DNA of 64,000 nt from RGIG1959 sp045604545 (GTDB lineage Bacteria > Bacillota > Clostridia > Oscillospirales > Acutalibacteraceae): NCBI GenBank assembly GCA_045604545.1, contig JAZUOG010000035.1, positions 43,833 through 107,832 of the forward strand. Reading direction: 5' to 3'. The position numbers and the translations under genes are program-made. Positions 1 to 8,716 of the stretch are shown in pieces (positions within the stretch are counted from its first letter, which is position 1; every line of letters begins with the position of its first letter). Under the pieces are notes generated by a model that was not told the DNA's origin, did no database searches, and was given only the letters and a program-made list of their open reading frames with translations.

Positions 1-12
1 CACTTGTTTCAT
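1..12 (-). CDS. 5' end of a minus-strand gene running off the window (only 4 codons visible)
   Basis: On the minus strand an ATG at position 12 is followed by AAA CAA GTG, and a ribosome binding site AAAGGTG lies nine bases upstream (about 22-28). Only four codons are inside the window, so the product cannot be named. The hairpin at 54-84 lies between this start and the dockerin gene upstream, consistent with a new transcription or translation unit. The start is inferred only from the RBS spacing. Confidence 0.3.
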
Positions 13-53
13 AGCAGAAATCACCTTTCTTGAACAGAACCAAAAGCAGAATG

Positions 54-84
54 CGGCGATGGACATATTGGATGTCCATCGCCG
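54..84 (-). terminator. Perfect 13-bp hairpin after the phosphodiester glycosidase gene
   Basis: Positions 54-66 and 72-84 are exact reverse complements with a five-base loop. The hairpin starts 31 bases past the stop codon of the minus-strand gene at 116. The T-tract that follows on the minus strand is interrupted (CATTCTGCTTTTGG), so it is a plausible but not ideal intrinsic terminator. Confidence 0.6.
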
Positions 85-115
85 ATTCTATTCATTCAAT
101 TTTACGTGTCTAATA

Positions 116-2236
116 TCAGAGGCCGACGCGTTTGGCAAGGATCGCACGGACGTCGTTGGTATCGGCAACACCGTCACCGTTGATATCCGCCGCAGCGATC
201 TGCTGATCGGTAAGGGTCTGCTTGCCAATGATGTAACGCATCAGCAGACGGGCATCAGAGCTATCGATCACGCCGGAGCCGTTGATATCGCCGCCGCTGT
301 AGGGATCGCGGAACTCGAGTTCACGAACGGTCACCTTGGAGCCATCGCCGGCACCACCGACCGCAAAGAGCGTGACAGAGGTAAGTTCGAAGCCGCCGGA
401 GCAGATCTTATCGGCAGGGATGAAGCCCTTAAAGGTCGTGCCGCCGTTACCGGCAATGTCACCCGAGCCGGAATCAAGGCTGTTGGGAGCGATCAGCGTG
501 TTGAGGTTGACGGACGTGCCGTTGACAGTCATCAGCACAGAGGACTGACCGTTAACCGTGAGGTCAAAATAGAGGTTATCGGTGGCGGCAACATCCACCT
601 TGCAGGAAAGAACAGCCGAAGGCCACATATCGTTGGTGTTGTTGAGCACCAGAGCGCCGTTTGCATCGTTTGCCGCCTGCATGATGGAACCGTCATAGGT
701 CCAGTCATTGGCATCCAGAGAGATGTAATTCTTCGGACCGACAGTAGCGATAACGCCCATCGCCTTCTTGATATCCAGTGTCTCACGGACGAAGTCGCCG
801 GTCATAGACTTGGAGTTGTTGAGGACATTGTTCGCCTCTGCAACCGCAGCCTTCACAGCCGCTTCCACAGTGGCGTTCGGATAAGTAGAGGTGTTGGCGT
901 TGTAGATCCAGTTGTTGAGTTCCTGCTTTGCAGAAGCGGAAGTCGCCTGACCGTCACGGCTGACAATCAGGATGGAGCTACCAACAGGACGCTCGTAAGT
1001 CGAGCCGGGGGTTTCATCAGCGGCCGCACGGTAAACCGGGCTACCGTTGATATACATGACGGACGATCCGCCACCGTCAAGGTTAAATGCATCAACACAG
1101 CCCATGTCGATCATCATGGCGGCGAGTTCGGGCAACGTAACGCCCGCATTGTTGGTGGAAGAAGCACCGCGACCGGCAACGCACATAATCACCTGCGTAC
1201 CGTCCGCTTTGATACCGATAGCGGTACGTTGCGCGCGCTTCAGGTAAATATCGGTTGCGTTGGGGGTGTAGTCGGTGTTGTCAACACCATTCTTAACAAT
1301 GTGATAGGTTGCAGAGGACACAGAGATCGCATTCGTCATGACATCCTTCACATCGGTGTTCTTTTCCTCGACATAGATCTGCACCTTGTCGCCGGCTTTC
1401 AGAGCGGCCAGCTGAGAAGCATGAGCAGAGTTGGAGTACGCATAAAGAACGAACTGATTCTCGGAGAAGGAGGTGCCGTAGGTATCGGAGCCGACAGACA
1501 CGACTTCGCCTTCGAGAATACCTTCAACAACAAGTTCGGTGCCGTTCACTTTGTTGAACACGACTTCGACACCGGGATAGCTCGAAACAGTGGGTGTCTT
1601 GGAGCCGCAGGCAGAGTCGAAGTAGCACAGCGGATCAAAGCCCCAGTTATCGTTGTAACGCTTGTTGACACGGGCGATGGAAGGAGCGCCGTTCCACTGA
1701 ACGATTTCCTTGCCGCCGATGTAGAAGTGGTAAGCCAGTTCGGATTTCGCGACCTGAATGCTGCCATCGTTACCGATCACGATGCACTGCTCGTTAAGAG
1801 TCTCGTGGTCGGAGATGATGCGGCCGTTGGAAATGAGACGACCGGTCAGCGTACCGGCATTGGAATACTGCGACGGAGAGAAGAACTCGCCGTTGACACC
1901 GCCGTAAACGGTGTAACCTTTCGCTTGTGCATCAGAGATAGAGCTGCCAACCGTTGCACCGGTACCGGCGGTCTTTTGATAAGGCAGAGCCACCAAGCCG
2001 GAAGTGGAGGGGTTGAACTCCATCACATGGGCGGTTTGACCTTTGGAAGCTTTGGTAAAGGTGACCGCTTCGTAGGTCAAGCCATTCGTCACCGTGGACG
2101 AAGAAATGGTAGTGCCGCCGAGAGCATCGGCGACTGTGCCCGCGGAAACGGGCAGAATGACGGTCGGGATCAGCATGGAGATGACGAACACAAGCGCCAA
2201 CATGGTTGCTGAACATTTTTTGAACAGTGTTTTCAT
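116..2236 (-). CDS. Secreted phosphodiester glycosidase-family protein with C-terminal dockerin
   Basis: A 706-residue exported enzyme of the NAGPA-like phosphodiester glycosidase family, predicted to act on sugar phosphodiesters outside the cell. Residues 1-33 form a signal peptide. The catalytic domain spans about 60-425 and contains the family-typical NLDGGGSSVMY segment at 385-395. A helical FIVAR-like stretch follows at about 432-500, then a beta-rich module at 504-647 (W-P at 535-536, GSGDI at 87-91 of the module) that recurs in three other proteins here, and a type I dockerin at 648-706 with two calcium-loop repeats (DINGSG and DINGDG). The ATG at 2236 was chosen because AGGAGG lies six bases upstream; an in-frame start at 2269 has no RBS. 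It sits 58 bases downstream of the GDPD dockerin gene and may be co-transcribed. The dockerin suggests docking on a cohesin scaffold. Confidence 0.85.
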   Translation of the reverse strand: MKTLFKKCSATMLALVFVISMLIPTVILPVSAGTVADALGGTTISSSTVTNGLTYEAVTFTKASKGQTAHVMEFNPSTSGLVALPYQKTAGTGATVGSSISDAQAKGYTVYGGVNGEFFSPSQYSNAGTLTGRLISNGRIISDHETLNEQCIVIGNDGSIQVAKSELAYHFYIGGKEIVQWNGAPSIARVNKRYNDNWGFDPLCYFDSACGSKTPTVSSYPGVEVVFNKVNGTELVVEGILEGEVVSVGSDTYGTSFSENQFVLYAYSNSAHASQLAALKAGDKVQIYVEEKNTDVKDVMTNAISVSSATYHIVKNGVDNTDYTPNATDIYLKRAQRTAIGIKADGTQVIMCVAGRGASSTNNAGVTLPELAAMMIDMGCVDAFNLDGGGSSVMYINGSPVYRAAADETPGSTYERPVGSSILIVSRDGQATSASAKQELNNWIYNANTSTYPNATVEAAVKAAVAEANNVLNNSKSMTGDFVRETLDIKKAMGVIATVGPKNYISLDANDWTYDGSIMQAANDANGALVLNNTNDMWPSAVLSCKVDVAATDNLYFDLTVNGQSSVLMTVNGTSVNLNTLIAPNSLDSGSGDIAGNGGTTFKGFIPADKICSGGFELTSVTLFAVGGAGDGSKVTVRELEFRDPYSGGDINGSGVIDSSDARLLMRYIIGKQTLTDQQIAAADINGDGVADTNDVRAILAKRVGL

Positions 2237-2294
2237 GGTATTCCTCCTATTTTTTAAGTGAAAAATCACTTACAGTACAATGGTTATACGGGCA

Positions 2295-5200
2295 TTACTG
2301 GTTGACGATCTGCATCAAAATCTTACGGGCATCGGCAGATGTCACCTTGCCGTCAAGATTAATGTCGGCAGAAATCGCCTGTCTCGAGGTAATCCCTTCA
2401 AGACCAATCACAGAATAAAGCAATTTACGCGCATCAAGAGTGGAAACTTCGCCGTTTTCATCGACATCACCAAGTCCGAAGTAATACGCGGGAACATCTT
2501 CAACAAGATCAAGGTTGCGAATGACTACCTCTGTGCCGGCATCGCCGACATTAAAGACTCGAAGCGAACTGATGATTATCTCGTTGTTGTTCGCGGAAGA
2601 TGCAGGAATCATATCACTCAGTTTGATGTAACCCGAGAAAGATGCTCCGTTGCCCACAAGATCATCGCCTTGAAGCGAAACGCCGTCCATGAATTTCTGA
2701 AGTTCATAGGATGTTCCGTCGCTGAGCGTGATGATAATGCTGGCGTATGCACCAACGGTCATATCATAGTAGATCTTATCGTCAAGCGATGCATACAAAC
2801 CGCATCCACTTGTCACGGAAGGCCAACTTCCGGTAGTGTTAAGAAATACATCTCCTCTCGAGGTTCTGGAAACATCGATGTTCATGCCGCTGATATCATC
2901 GCGCCATTTTCCGAGGTAAGTCGGCAACAATGAAGTATGATGCGGTGCTTTCAGCGTACTGCTTCCCGCGGAACTGACATTAAACGCAGTCATCGCAGAC
3001 ATTACATAATATTTTCCCGCTTTGGCTGTATTCACTTCGTGGAGCAGATAACCATAAGCCGTACCCGTCCCCGAAGCAGTGACTTTGCCGTTCGAATACG
3101 AGAACGTGATGTTCGCACCACCGGTGCGAACCACACGACAGTTGTAAAGTCCGTGGCCGAGAGATGTGTAGCCAAGCGCTTTCACTTCAGTCGCCTGACC
3201 TTCCTTGAAGCCGTAACGAACACCGGCGGTGATTTTACGGACATACCCGTCATCAAATTCAAGATGGTCAGTGGTAAGACCTTGAATGCCGTTGATATAC
3301 GCCGTATCGAACGCGGTATGGTCATTGTATGTCCACGGTTGATAAGACATACCGCGTTGTGCAGCTTTGGTAATGGCATTTTTAACCATCGCATTGGTGC
3401 TGTAGTCTTGAATCTGAGTGTAGTTCGGATGGTATGTCATGTTTGCTGCCATGATAAAGCCCTTGGCGTAAGTGATAATATCTTCGGCGGTGGTCAGTGT
3501 TGACACGGGATTTGCCAACCAACCAACAGAAACCTCAGGCAGAAGTTCGCGCATGTACGCGGCATAACCTTGACCAAAACAAATGGAAACGACCTTATCT
3601 TCAATTCCCATCTCTCTGACCTTGTCGGCCGATGCTTTAACGAGGTTGTAATCGTAGTTTTTGATTTCAATGATACCGACCACATTTTCGGTCTCATCAA
3701 TCATTGTAAGGAATTGCTCAAGCGTTGCGATTTTCTCGGAAAAACCGGCCATACAGTCAACGTTGTAGGTCATCAACTCGGCAAAGGTAACGTTTTCAAC
3801 CTTCTTCGTCTCGTCTGTACAATCCGTCAACGTGTAAAGATATTCATCGTGATACAAGACAGGCACACCATCACTTGTCAAACGAACATCCATCTCAATG
3901 AGATCAGCGCCGTAGTTGATCGCTTCGTAAAAAGCGGGCATAGTGTTTTGAGGAGCGGCAGCACTGTAACCACGGTGGGCATACATAAAGGGTTCACGCA
4001 CCATAACAGGAGTACCGCTGTTGAAAGTTTCAAGAACTCGGACGGTTTCACCGGGAATGGTGTTGACAATACCGTTGACACCTTTAGAAAGGTTGGTATA
4101 GATTGCCGCAGTATCCATATCGCCGATAACCCACACGTTCATCAAACGTTGCTGCATATACGCGACATCATCTTTAGAAACATAGTTTGCATCAACCATC
4201 ACGACCTTTCCGAGAGACGCATTGGTGGTAGCAACCATATTCGCAAGATCTTCGCGGGAAGCGGCAGTATGCAGTTTCGTGTAAAGCACACCGAACAGTT
4301 TCGTGTTCTTTTGACGCGCATATTTCAGCAACGCAGGATCATCTGCAACAATAAACGCATCCTGAAGCGCGATCTCAGTCGCAAGATTCGTCAGAGCATC
4401 GACCGTTGCCGTATCCTTGACATAGAGGGCAGGAATCACCTTTCCTGCTGTGTTCGAAAGAGCTTCTTTAAAAGAGGCAAGCACCGTCTTGCCATCGGGA
4501 GTGGTAATGTTAAGAGCGCTGTTGAGATAATACAACGATGTAGCGGGCAGTTTGGTTCCCGTCAGCTTGCCAAACACTGCCGAATCCGTCACGTTGGCAA
4601 CAACAGAGGGCGGATTGATAATATCCGTGGCAGGGACATATGTGTTATATGTTGCGGGCTGTATCTCTGTCACAGCATCCGTCTCAGTCACAACGATGTT
4701 GTCCAGCTTGATCTTAAGATTGGAAGTGGTGAAGCCAATGGATCCCGTCGACAGATAGCTGTAGGCCGATCCTGTGGTATCGAGTACGGTGTTGAACACA
4801 AGTGCGTTATCGATATAGAACTTCACATTTGCGCCGCTGCAGACAACCTTCAGATGGTAGGTTGTGTTAAGCGCCTGATCGGCAGGTGCATTGGCGTTAT
4901 CAATTTTTTTATAGCTACTGCCGGAATTACGAATAGAAAATTCGTTTTGGGTCGTTGTCGTGCGAACACGAGTCGTAACATAATAATACGGTTGAAGCGA
5001 CGCATTTGCACGGAAGATCATTCCGGAAAAACGACTGCTGACAGATAAATCATAGTCGGATTGAAGGATCGTATAATCCGCTTCAAAGATATAGTTACCT
5101 TTGTTTTGGAGTTCAGATCCGGTGTAAAACACGCGGGTCTGCGAATCCGTTCCCAAGCCGTTGATCACCAGTCCGCCATTCTGAACAGAAATGTCCTTGA

Positions 5201-5390
5201 TGCCGGAATCACTGGAGATTGTCCAGTTGGACGGAAGTGTCCCGTTGGAATACGAATTAAAATTTTCGCTGTAGAGGACATCTCCCGCGGCGGCCGTTGT
5301 GAACAACGCCAGACCGCTGACAGAGAGCATCGTAAGCAGCATCGCCGCCACAGCAACCCAGGATACCAGTTTTTTTCCTGTTTTCAGCAT
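2295..5390 (-). CDS. Secreted glycerophosphodiester phosphodiesterase with LamG-like domain and dockerin
   Basis: A 1031-residue exported enzyme. After a signal peptide (1-35) comes a concanavalin/LamG-like domain (about 38-235), a region at about 260-460 resembling a degenerate GDPD barrel (no HRG motif), and a catalytic GDPD TIM barrel at about 469-735. The catalytic barrel shows AHRGYS (His472), QNT in place of the usual ENT, and EMDVRLTSDGVPVLYHD, which carries the metal-binding E and D and the second catalytic His. The beta-rich module shared with neighbouring secreted proteins lies at about 827-971, and a dockerin at 972-1031. The family hydrolyses glycerophosphodiesters to glycerol-3-phosphate and alcohol. 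Start: ATG with CAGGAGG nine bases upstream. A sigma-A promoter lies at 5489-5517. Confidence 0.88.
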   Translation of the reverse strand: MLKTGKKLVSWVAVAAMLLTMLSVSGLALFTTAAAGDVLYSENFNSYSNGTLPSNWTISSDSGIKDISVQNGGLVINGLGTDSQTRVFYTGSELQNKGNYIFEADYTILQSDYDLSVSSRFSGMIFRANASLQPYYYVTTRVRTTTTQNEFSIRNSGSSYKKIDNANAPADQALNTTYHLKVVCSGANVKFYIDNALVFNTVLDTTGSAYSYLSTGSIGFTTSNLKIKLDNIVVTETDAVTEIQPATYNTYVPATDIINPPSVVANVTDSAVFGKLTGTKLPATSLYYLNSALNITTPDGKTVLASFKEALSNTAGKVIPALYVKDTATVDALTNLATEIALQDAFIVADDPALLKYARQKNTKLFGVLYTKLHTAASREDLANMVATTNASLGKVVMVDANYVSKDDVAYMQQRLMNVWVIGDMDTAAIYTNLSKGVNGIVNTIPGETVRVLETFNSGTPVMVREPFMYAHRGYSAAAPQNTMPAFYEAINYGADLIEMDVRLTSDGVPVLYHDEYLYTLTDCTDETKKVENVTFAELMTYNVDCMAGFSEKIATLEQFLTMIDETENVVGIIEIKNYDYNLVKASADKVREMGIEDKVVSICFGQGYAAYMRELLPEVSVGWLANPVSTLTTAEDIITYAKGFIMAANMTYHPNYTQIQDYSTNAMVKNAITKAAQRGMSYQPWTYNDHTAFDTAYINGIQGLTTDHLEFDDGYVRKITAGVRYGFKEGQATEVKALGYTSLGHGLYNCRVVRTGGANITFSYSNGKVTASGTGTAYGYLLHEVNTAKAGKYYVMSAMTAFNVSSAGSSTLKAPHHTSLLPTYLGKWRDDISGMNIDVSRTSRGDVFLNTTGSWPSVTSGCGLYASLDDKIYYDMTVGAYASIIITLSDGTSYELQKFMDGVSLQGDDLVGNGASFSGYIKLSDMIPASSANNNEIIISSLRVFNVGDAGTEVVIRNLDLVEDVPAYYFGLGDVDENGEVSTLDARKLLYSVIGLEGITSRQAISADINLDGKVTSADARKILMQIVNQ

Positions 5391-5438
5391 TCGTTTCGCC
5401 TCCTGTGTGTATGAATGTCATACCCTTACAGATCAACT

Positions 5439-5455
5439 TTGTGAAAAGGTCACAA
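5439..5455. promoter_or_regulatory. TTGTGA-N5-TCACAA palindrome in the leader of the GDPD gene
   Basis: A 17-bp sequence with perfect 6-bp arms (TTGTGA / TCACAA) around AAAGG. It lies between the predicted -10 box (5489-5494) and the start codon (5390), a position where a bound repressor would block elongation. A near-identical site occurs at 47752-47768 upstream of pyruvate formate-lyase. The arms resemble Rex or CRP/FNR-type operators, but the spacing is one base shorter than the usual N6. The regulator is unknown. Confidence 0.45.
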
Positions 5456-5488
5456 GTAACCACACTAAGTCAATCATAATCCATACAT

Positions 5489-5517
5489 ATCATATCGCAT
5501 TCGATGGGAAAAGTCAA
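5489..5517 (-). promoter_or_regulatory. Sigma-A promoter of the GDPD dockerin gene
   Basis: On the minus strand TTGACT (5517-5512), a 17-base spacer and TATGAT (5494-5489), about 100 bases before the ATG at 5390. The rest of the 5391-5672 gap holds the palindrome at 5439-5455, an AT-rich stretch and the recN terminator; no gene is seen. Confidence 0.7.
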
Positions 5518-5630
5518 CAGCATAAATAAATAGTTTTTAAATTATTTAGTTAAAACAACGAAAAACGGGCGTTTTTATTTCGCAAAATGACAACACTGAA
5601 ACCGAAATATGCCAAAAAGCCCTAAATTTG

Positions 5631-5668
5631 CCAAAAAAAGAACCGAGGCGACACTCGTCGCTTCGGTC
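5631..5668 (-). terminator. Intrinsic terminator of the nusB-recN cluster
   Basis: An 11-bp hairpin (ACCGAAGCGAC pairing with GTCGCCTCGGT, one mismatch) at about 5642-5667 immediately follows the recN stop codon and, on the minus strand, is followed by TTCTTTTTTT. It is a clear end point for the long minus-strand transcript. Confidence 0.85.
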
Positions 5669-5672
5669 CCAT

Positions 5673-7367
5673 TTACTGTTCATTGGATTCATCGGCAAAG
5701 CGCGGCATTCGGTCCAGCATCTCCGCTGCTGTCTGCAAGGACGAAGATGTGGCTTCGCCGCCGATGATACGCGCCAGTTCTTCGCACCGACCGTTTCGAT
5801 CAAGCAAACGGACATCGGTGACGGTACGCTCATCAACGATCGATTTGCTGATGAGAAGATGCTGATGGGCGCAAGCGGCAATCTGTGCCAAATGCGTCAC
5901 ACACAACACCTGTTTTCCGTTCGCGGCAATGTGACGCAAACGGCTTCCCACCTTCGCGGCAGCATGGCCGCTGATGCCGACATCGATCTCATCAAAGATC
6001 AGCGTGGGAATGTCATCGGCGGATGACATAACCGATTTCAGCGCCAGCATGATACGCGACAGTTCGCCTCCGGACGCGATCTTGGCAATGGGTTTCGGCG
6101 GTTCACCGGGATTGGCACTGATGAGAAATTCCACCTTGTCAGCACCGCTTGCTGTCATAGGCGCACTTTCGATGGACACGGCAAGCGTGACTCTGGGCAT
6201 ATCCAAAAAGCGAAGCTGAGAACAGACCTGCTTTGAAAATACATCTGCCGCCGCACGGCGCGCCTTTGTCAGCTTTTGGGCTTTCAGCACCAACCGCTCC
6301 TGTTCGGCAGATAACTGTGCTGTCAGACGCGCGACCTCTTCCCCGCTTGTGACGATCGTCTCAAGCTCAGCCCGCGCGTTTTCCAGATACGTCAGTGCCG
6401 CTTCGGTGCTTCCGCCGTACTTTTCACAAAGTCGGCGGACAAGCGCCAGTCGCTCTTCCACATGATCAAGCTCCGCAGGATCGAAATCGGGGCTGTCGGC
6501 AAGGACGGCAACCGTTTGCGCAATATCCTGCAGTTCCGGCAAGATCGTGTGAAGTCGCACAGACAATTCCTGTGCCTCGGGGTACAGTCTCCCCACCTCG
6601 CGGAGCGTTGCGGCGGATTGTTCCACCGCCGATACCGCCCCGTTTTCCTGCTCATCTCCGTCAAGTGTACGACCGACGACAGAAAGCAAACGACCGATTT
6701 TTTCGGCATTGCGAAGCAGATCCCTGCGAGCGATCAAAGCGTCCTCTTCACCGACCGTCAGCGATGCCGCTTCCAATTCATCGATCTGAAAGCGAAGCAT
6801 ATCCATGCGCTGTGCTTTCGCGTCTTCGTTTCCCGAAAGCCGACGAAGCTGTCGGTGTGTGGTGCAATATTGTTTATAACAAGCATGGTATTCGTCACGA
6901 ACCGCATCCAGACCGCCGAGACGGTCGAGGTAGTCCATGTGGCGATCCACACTGAGAAGTGCCTGATTTTCATGCTGACCGTGAATATTCACGAGCAATC
7001 TGCCGACGGAACGCATAACCGAAGCGGTACACGCCGTGTTTCCGATGAAACACGTATTTTTGTTTTCGGCGGAAATGCGGCGGCGAAGCCACAAAGAGCC
7101 GTCTTCCTCCGCAGACAACCCCTGCTCCTCCAATGCCGTCAGCACCGACGACGGCAGATGATCAAACACCGCCGTCACAGTGGCAAACGGACAGCCCGTC
7201 CGCACCAGATCGCGTCCCGTACGTTCACCGAGCACGGCATTGAGCGCGTCAATAAGAATAGACTTTCCGGCACCGGTTTCACCCGTCAGAACGGTTAACC
7301 CTTCTCCGATGTGTACCTCGGTGTGCTCGATCACCGCCACATTATCAATATACAGTTGTGTCAGCAC
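5673..7367 (-). CDS. recN: DNA repair protein RecN
   Basis: An SMC-like ATPase of about 564 residues used in double-strand break repair, acting on the nucleoid. The N-terminal Walker A GETGAGKS lies near residues 30-37, a long coiled-coil region fills the middle, and the C-terminal half carries the ABC-type signature region (IASGGELSRIMLALK) and Walker B (LIFDEIDVGISG). The length matches the family (about 550-570). The reading frame is open from a GTG at 7376, but the GTG at 7367 has AGGTGA five bases upstream and gives the usual MLxxLxIxN start, so I prefer it. It is the last gene of the argR-recN arrangement typical of Firmicutes and is followed by a strong terminator. Confidence 0.95.
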   Translation of the reverse strand: MLTQLYIDNVAVIEHTEVHIGEGLTVLTGETGAGKSILIDALNAVLGERTGRDLVRTGCPFATVTAVFDHLPSSVLTALEEQGLSAEEDGSLWLRRRISAENKNTCFIGNTACTASVMRSVGRLLVNIHGQHENQALLSVDRHMDYLDRLGGLDAVRDEYHACYKQYCTTHRQLRRLSGNEDAKAQRMDMLRFQIDELEAASLTVGEEDALIARRDLLRNAEKIGRLLSVVGRTLDGDEQENGAVSAVEQSAATLREVGRLYPEAQELSVRLHTILPELQDIAQTVAVLADSPDFDPAELDHVEERLALVRRLCEKYGGSTEAALTYLENARAELETIVTSGEEVARLTAQLSAEQERLVLKAQKLTKARRAAADVFSKQVCSQLRFLDMPRVTLAVSIESAPMTASGADKVEFLISANPGEPPKPIAKIASGGELSRIMLALKSVMSSADDIPTLIFDEIDVGISGHAAAKVGSRLRHIAANGKQVLCVTHLAQIAACAHQHLLISKSIVDERTVTDVRLLDRNGRCEELARIIGGEATSSSLQTAAEMLDRMPRFADESNEQ

Positions 7368-7401
7368 GAGACTCACCTACTTTTTATTCCTTAATAATAT
7401 A

Positions 7402-7857
7402 TTATGCATCGAGAAGCTCGCGCAGGCGCTCACAAAGCGCCACCGCTTCATTCTCAGAACGAACGACCAAAATGATGGTGTCGTCTCCCGCAAGGGATCC
7501 GACAATCGACGGCAGATGCATGGCATCGATCGCGGTGCAAACGGCACCCGCCGTTCCGCTGATCGTTTTCACCACCGCAATATTGACGGCACGATCCACC
7601 TGTACTACCGCATCGTGGAACAACGTATGCAGTTTAACAGAGGCTTCTTCCGGACGCGACGGCGTCACGGAAGCATAATAATACCTACCGTCGGCACCGA
7701 GCGTTTTAATCAAACGAAGCTCCTTGATATCGCGGGAGACCGTTGCTTGTGTAACGGCAAATCCCGCTTCCCGCAACACCGCCGTCAATTCCTCCTGCGT
7801 CTCGATATGCCGATGACGGATCACATCGAGAAGCGCTTGTTGACGTTTTGTTTTCAT
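7402..7857 (-). CDS. argR: Arginine repressor ArgR
   Basis: A 151-residue transcriptional regulator with an N-terminal winged-helix DNA-binding domain (KRQQALLDVIRHRHIETQEE) and a C-terminal arginine-binding oligomerisation domain with the GSLAGDDTI segment. It represses arginine biosynthesis and controls catabolism in response to arginine. The ATG at 7857 gives the normal family length and has GAGGT eight bases upstream; an in-frame start at 7890 would overlap nadK and lacks a better RBS. It sits 19 bases after nadK and 34 bases before recN, the standard clostridial order, although its regulatory targets are not in this window. Confidence 0.93.
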   Translation of the reverse strand: MKTKRQQALLDVIRHRHIETQEELTAVLREAGFAVTQATVSRDIKELRLIKTLGADGRYYYASVTPSRPEEASVKLHTLFHDAVVQVDRAVNIAVVKTISGTAGAVCTAIDAMHLPSIVGSLAGDDTIILVVRSENEAVALCERLRELLDA

Positions 7858-7876
7858 GACTTTTACCTCTTCATCA

Positions 7877-8701
7877 TTAACGACGATCAATCAATTTCTG
7901 TGTCAGAATATCATAAAATGCGTCTTCTTCTTTCAAAGAAATCAGTTTGGCATCCGTTTTACTGCGTCGGATCACCACACGGTCCCCTTCATCAAGCGGT
8001 ACTGCTTGCTCAGAATCCACCGTCAGATATGCCGACGAGTCCGCTTTGATGGATAATGCCACACGATCGGTAAACAAATACGGACGAGTGTGCATGGCAT
8101 GCGGACATACAGGGGTAAGAAGCATACAGCTCATGGCAGGATCCACAATGGGACCGCCCGCAGACAAAGAATACGCCGTTGACCCTGTGGGAGTCGCCAC
8201 GATGACACCGTCGGCACGATAGGTGATCACGGGGTGGTCATCACTGAACACCTCGAGACGCACCAAACGCGACAGATTACCGTGGGAAACGACCGCTTCA
8301 TTGAGAGCGGTAAACGCAAGTGTCTCCCCCTTACGTTCGAGTTTTACATCCAGCATCATGCGGGTCTCGATCGCAAAGCGTCCTTCCAGCAATCGCGCAA
8401 GGCGGTCCAGTTGATGCATTTCAAGTCCCGCCATAAATCCGATCGTGCCGCCGTTGACACCGAGAACGGGAACACCGAAAGCGGCGGCATTTTTGGCGAT
8501 ATGCATGATTGAGCCGTCGCCGCCGAGTACCACAGCCATGTCGCAGGACGACAGAACAGCGGCATCTGTTTTCGACAAAGGACCGTCCTTCCATGTCATT
8601 TCAAGCAATGTCACACCAAGGTCCTTCAGTGCCGCAGTGAGTTTGGGGGCGGCCGTCGCAGAGCTGCCGGCAGCCGTATTCATCACATATGCAACTCTCA
8701 C
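7877..8701 (-). CDS. nadK: NAD(+)/NADH kinase
   Basis: A 274-residue cytoplasmic enzyme phosphorylating NAD to NADP with ATP. The diagnostic GGDGS motif is present (VLGGDGSIMH, about residues 58-67), as are the NGGTIGF and NEAVVSHG segments and the glycine-rich TPTGSTAYSLSAGGPIV motif. Translation starts at GTG 8701, preceded by GGAGGAG with good spacing. It follows tlyA by 15 bases in the same operon. Length is normal for Gram-positive NadK. Confidence 0.95.
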   Translation of the reverse strand: MRVAYVMNTAAGSSATAAPKLTAALKDLGVTLLEMTWKDGPLSKTDAAVLSSCDMAVVLGGDGSIMHIAKNAAAFGVPVLGVNGGTIGFMAGLEMHQLDRLARLLEGRFAIETRMMLDVKLERKGETLAFTALNEAVVSHGNLSRLVRLEVFSDDHPVITYRADGVIVATPTGSTAYSLSAGGPIVDPAMSCMLLTPVCPHAMHTRPYLFTDRVALSIKADSSAYLTVDSEQAVPLDEGDRVVIRRSKTDAKLISLKEEDAFYDILTQKLIDRR

Positions 8702-8716
8702 GAGACTCCTCCTTTT

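Noticed and set aside
59..2212. A 717-codon plus-strand open frame opposite the phosphodiester glycosidase gene
   Set aside because: It is the antisense shadow of a gene with clear family motifs, signal peptide, RBS and dockerin; the antisense product has no recognisable domain.
2256..2271. Short AAGTGA-AAAA-TCACTT hairpin between the two dockerin genes as a terminator
   Set aside because: Only six base pairs and no T-run on the minus strand; read-through between the two genes is more likely.
7858..7890. Upstream in-frame start of argR at 7890
   Set aside because: It overlaps nadK and lacks the well-spaced GAGGT that precedes the ATG at 7857; the family length fits 7857.
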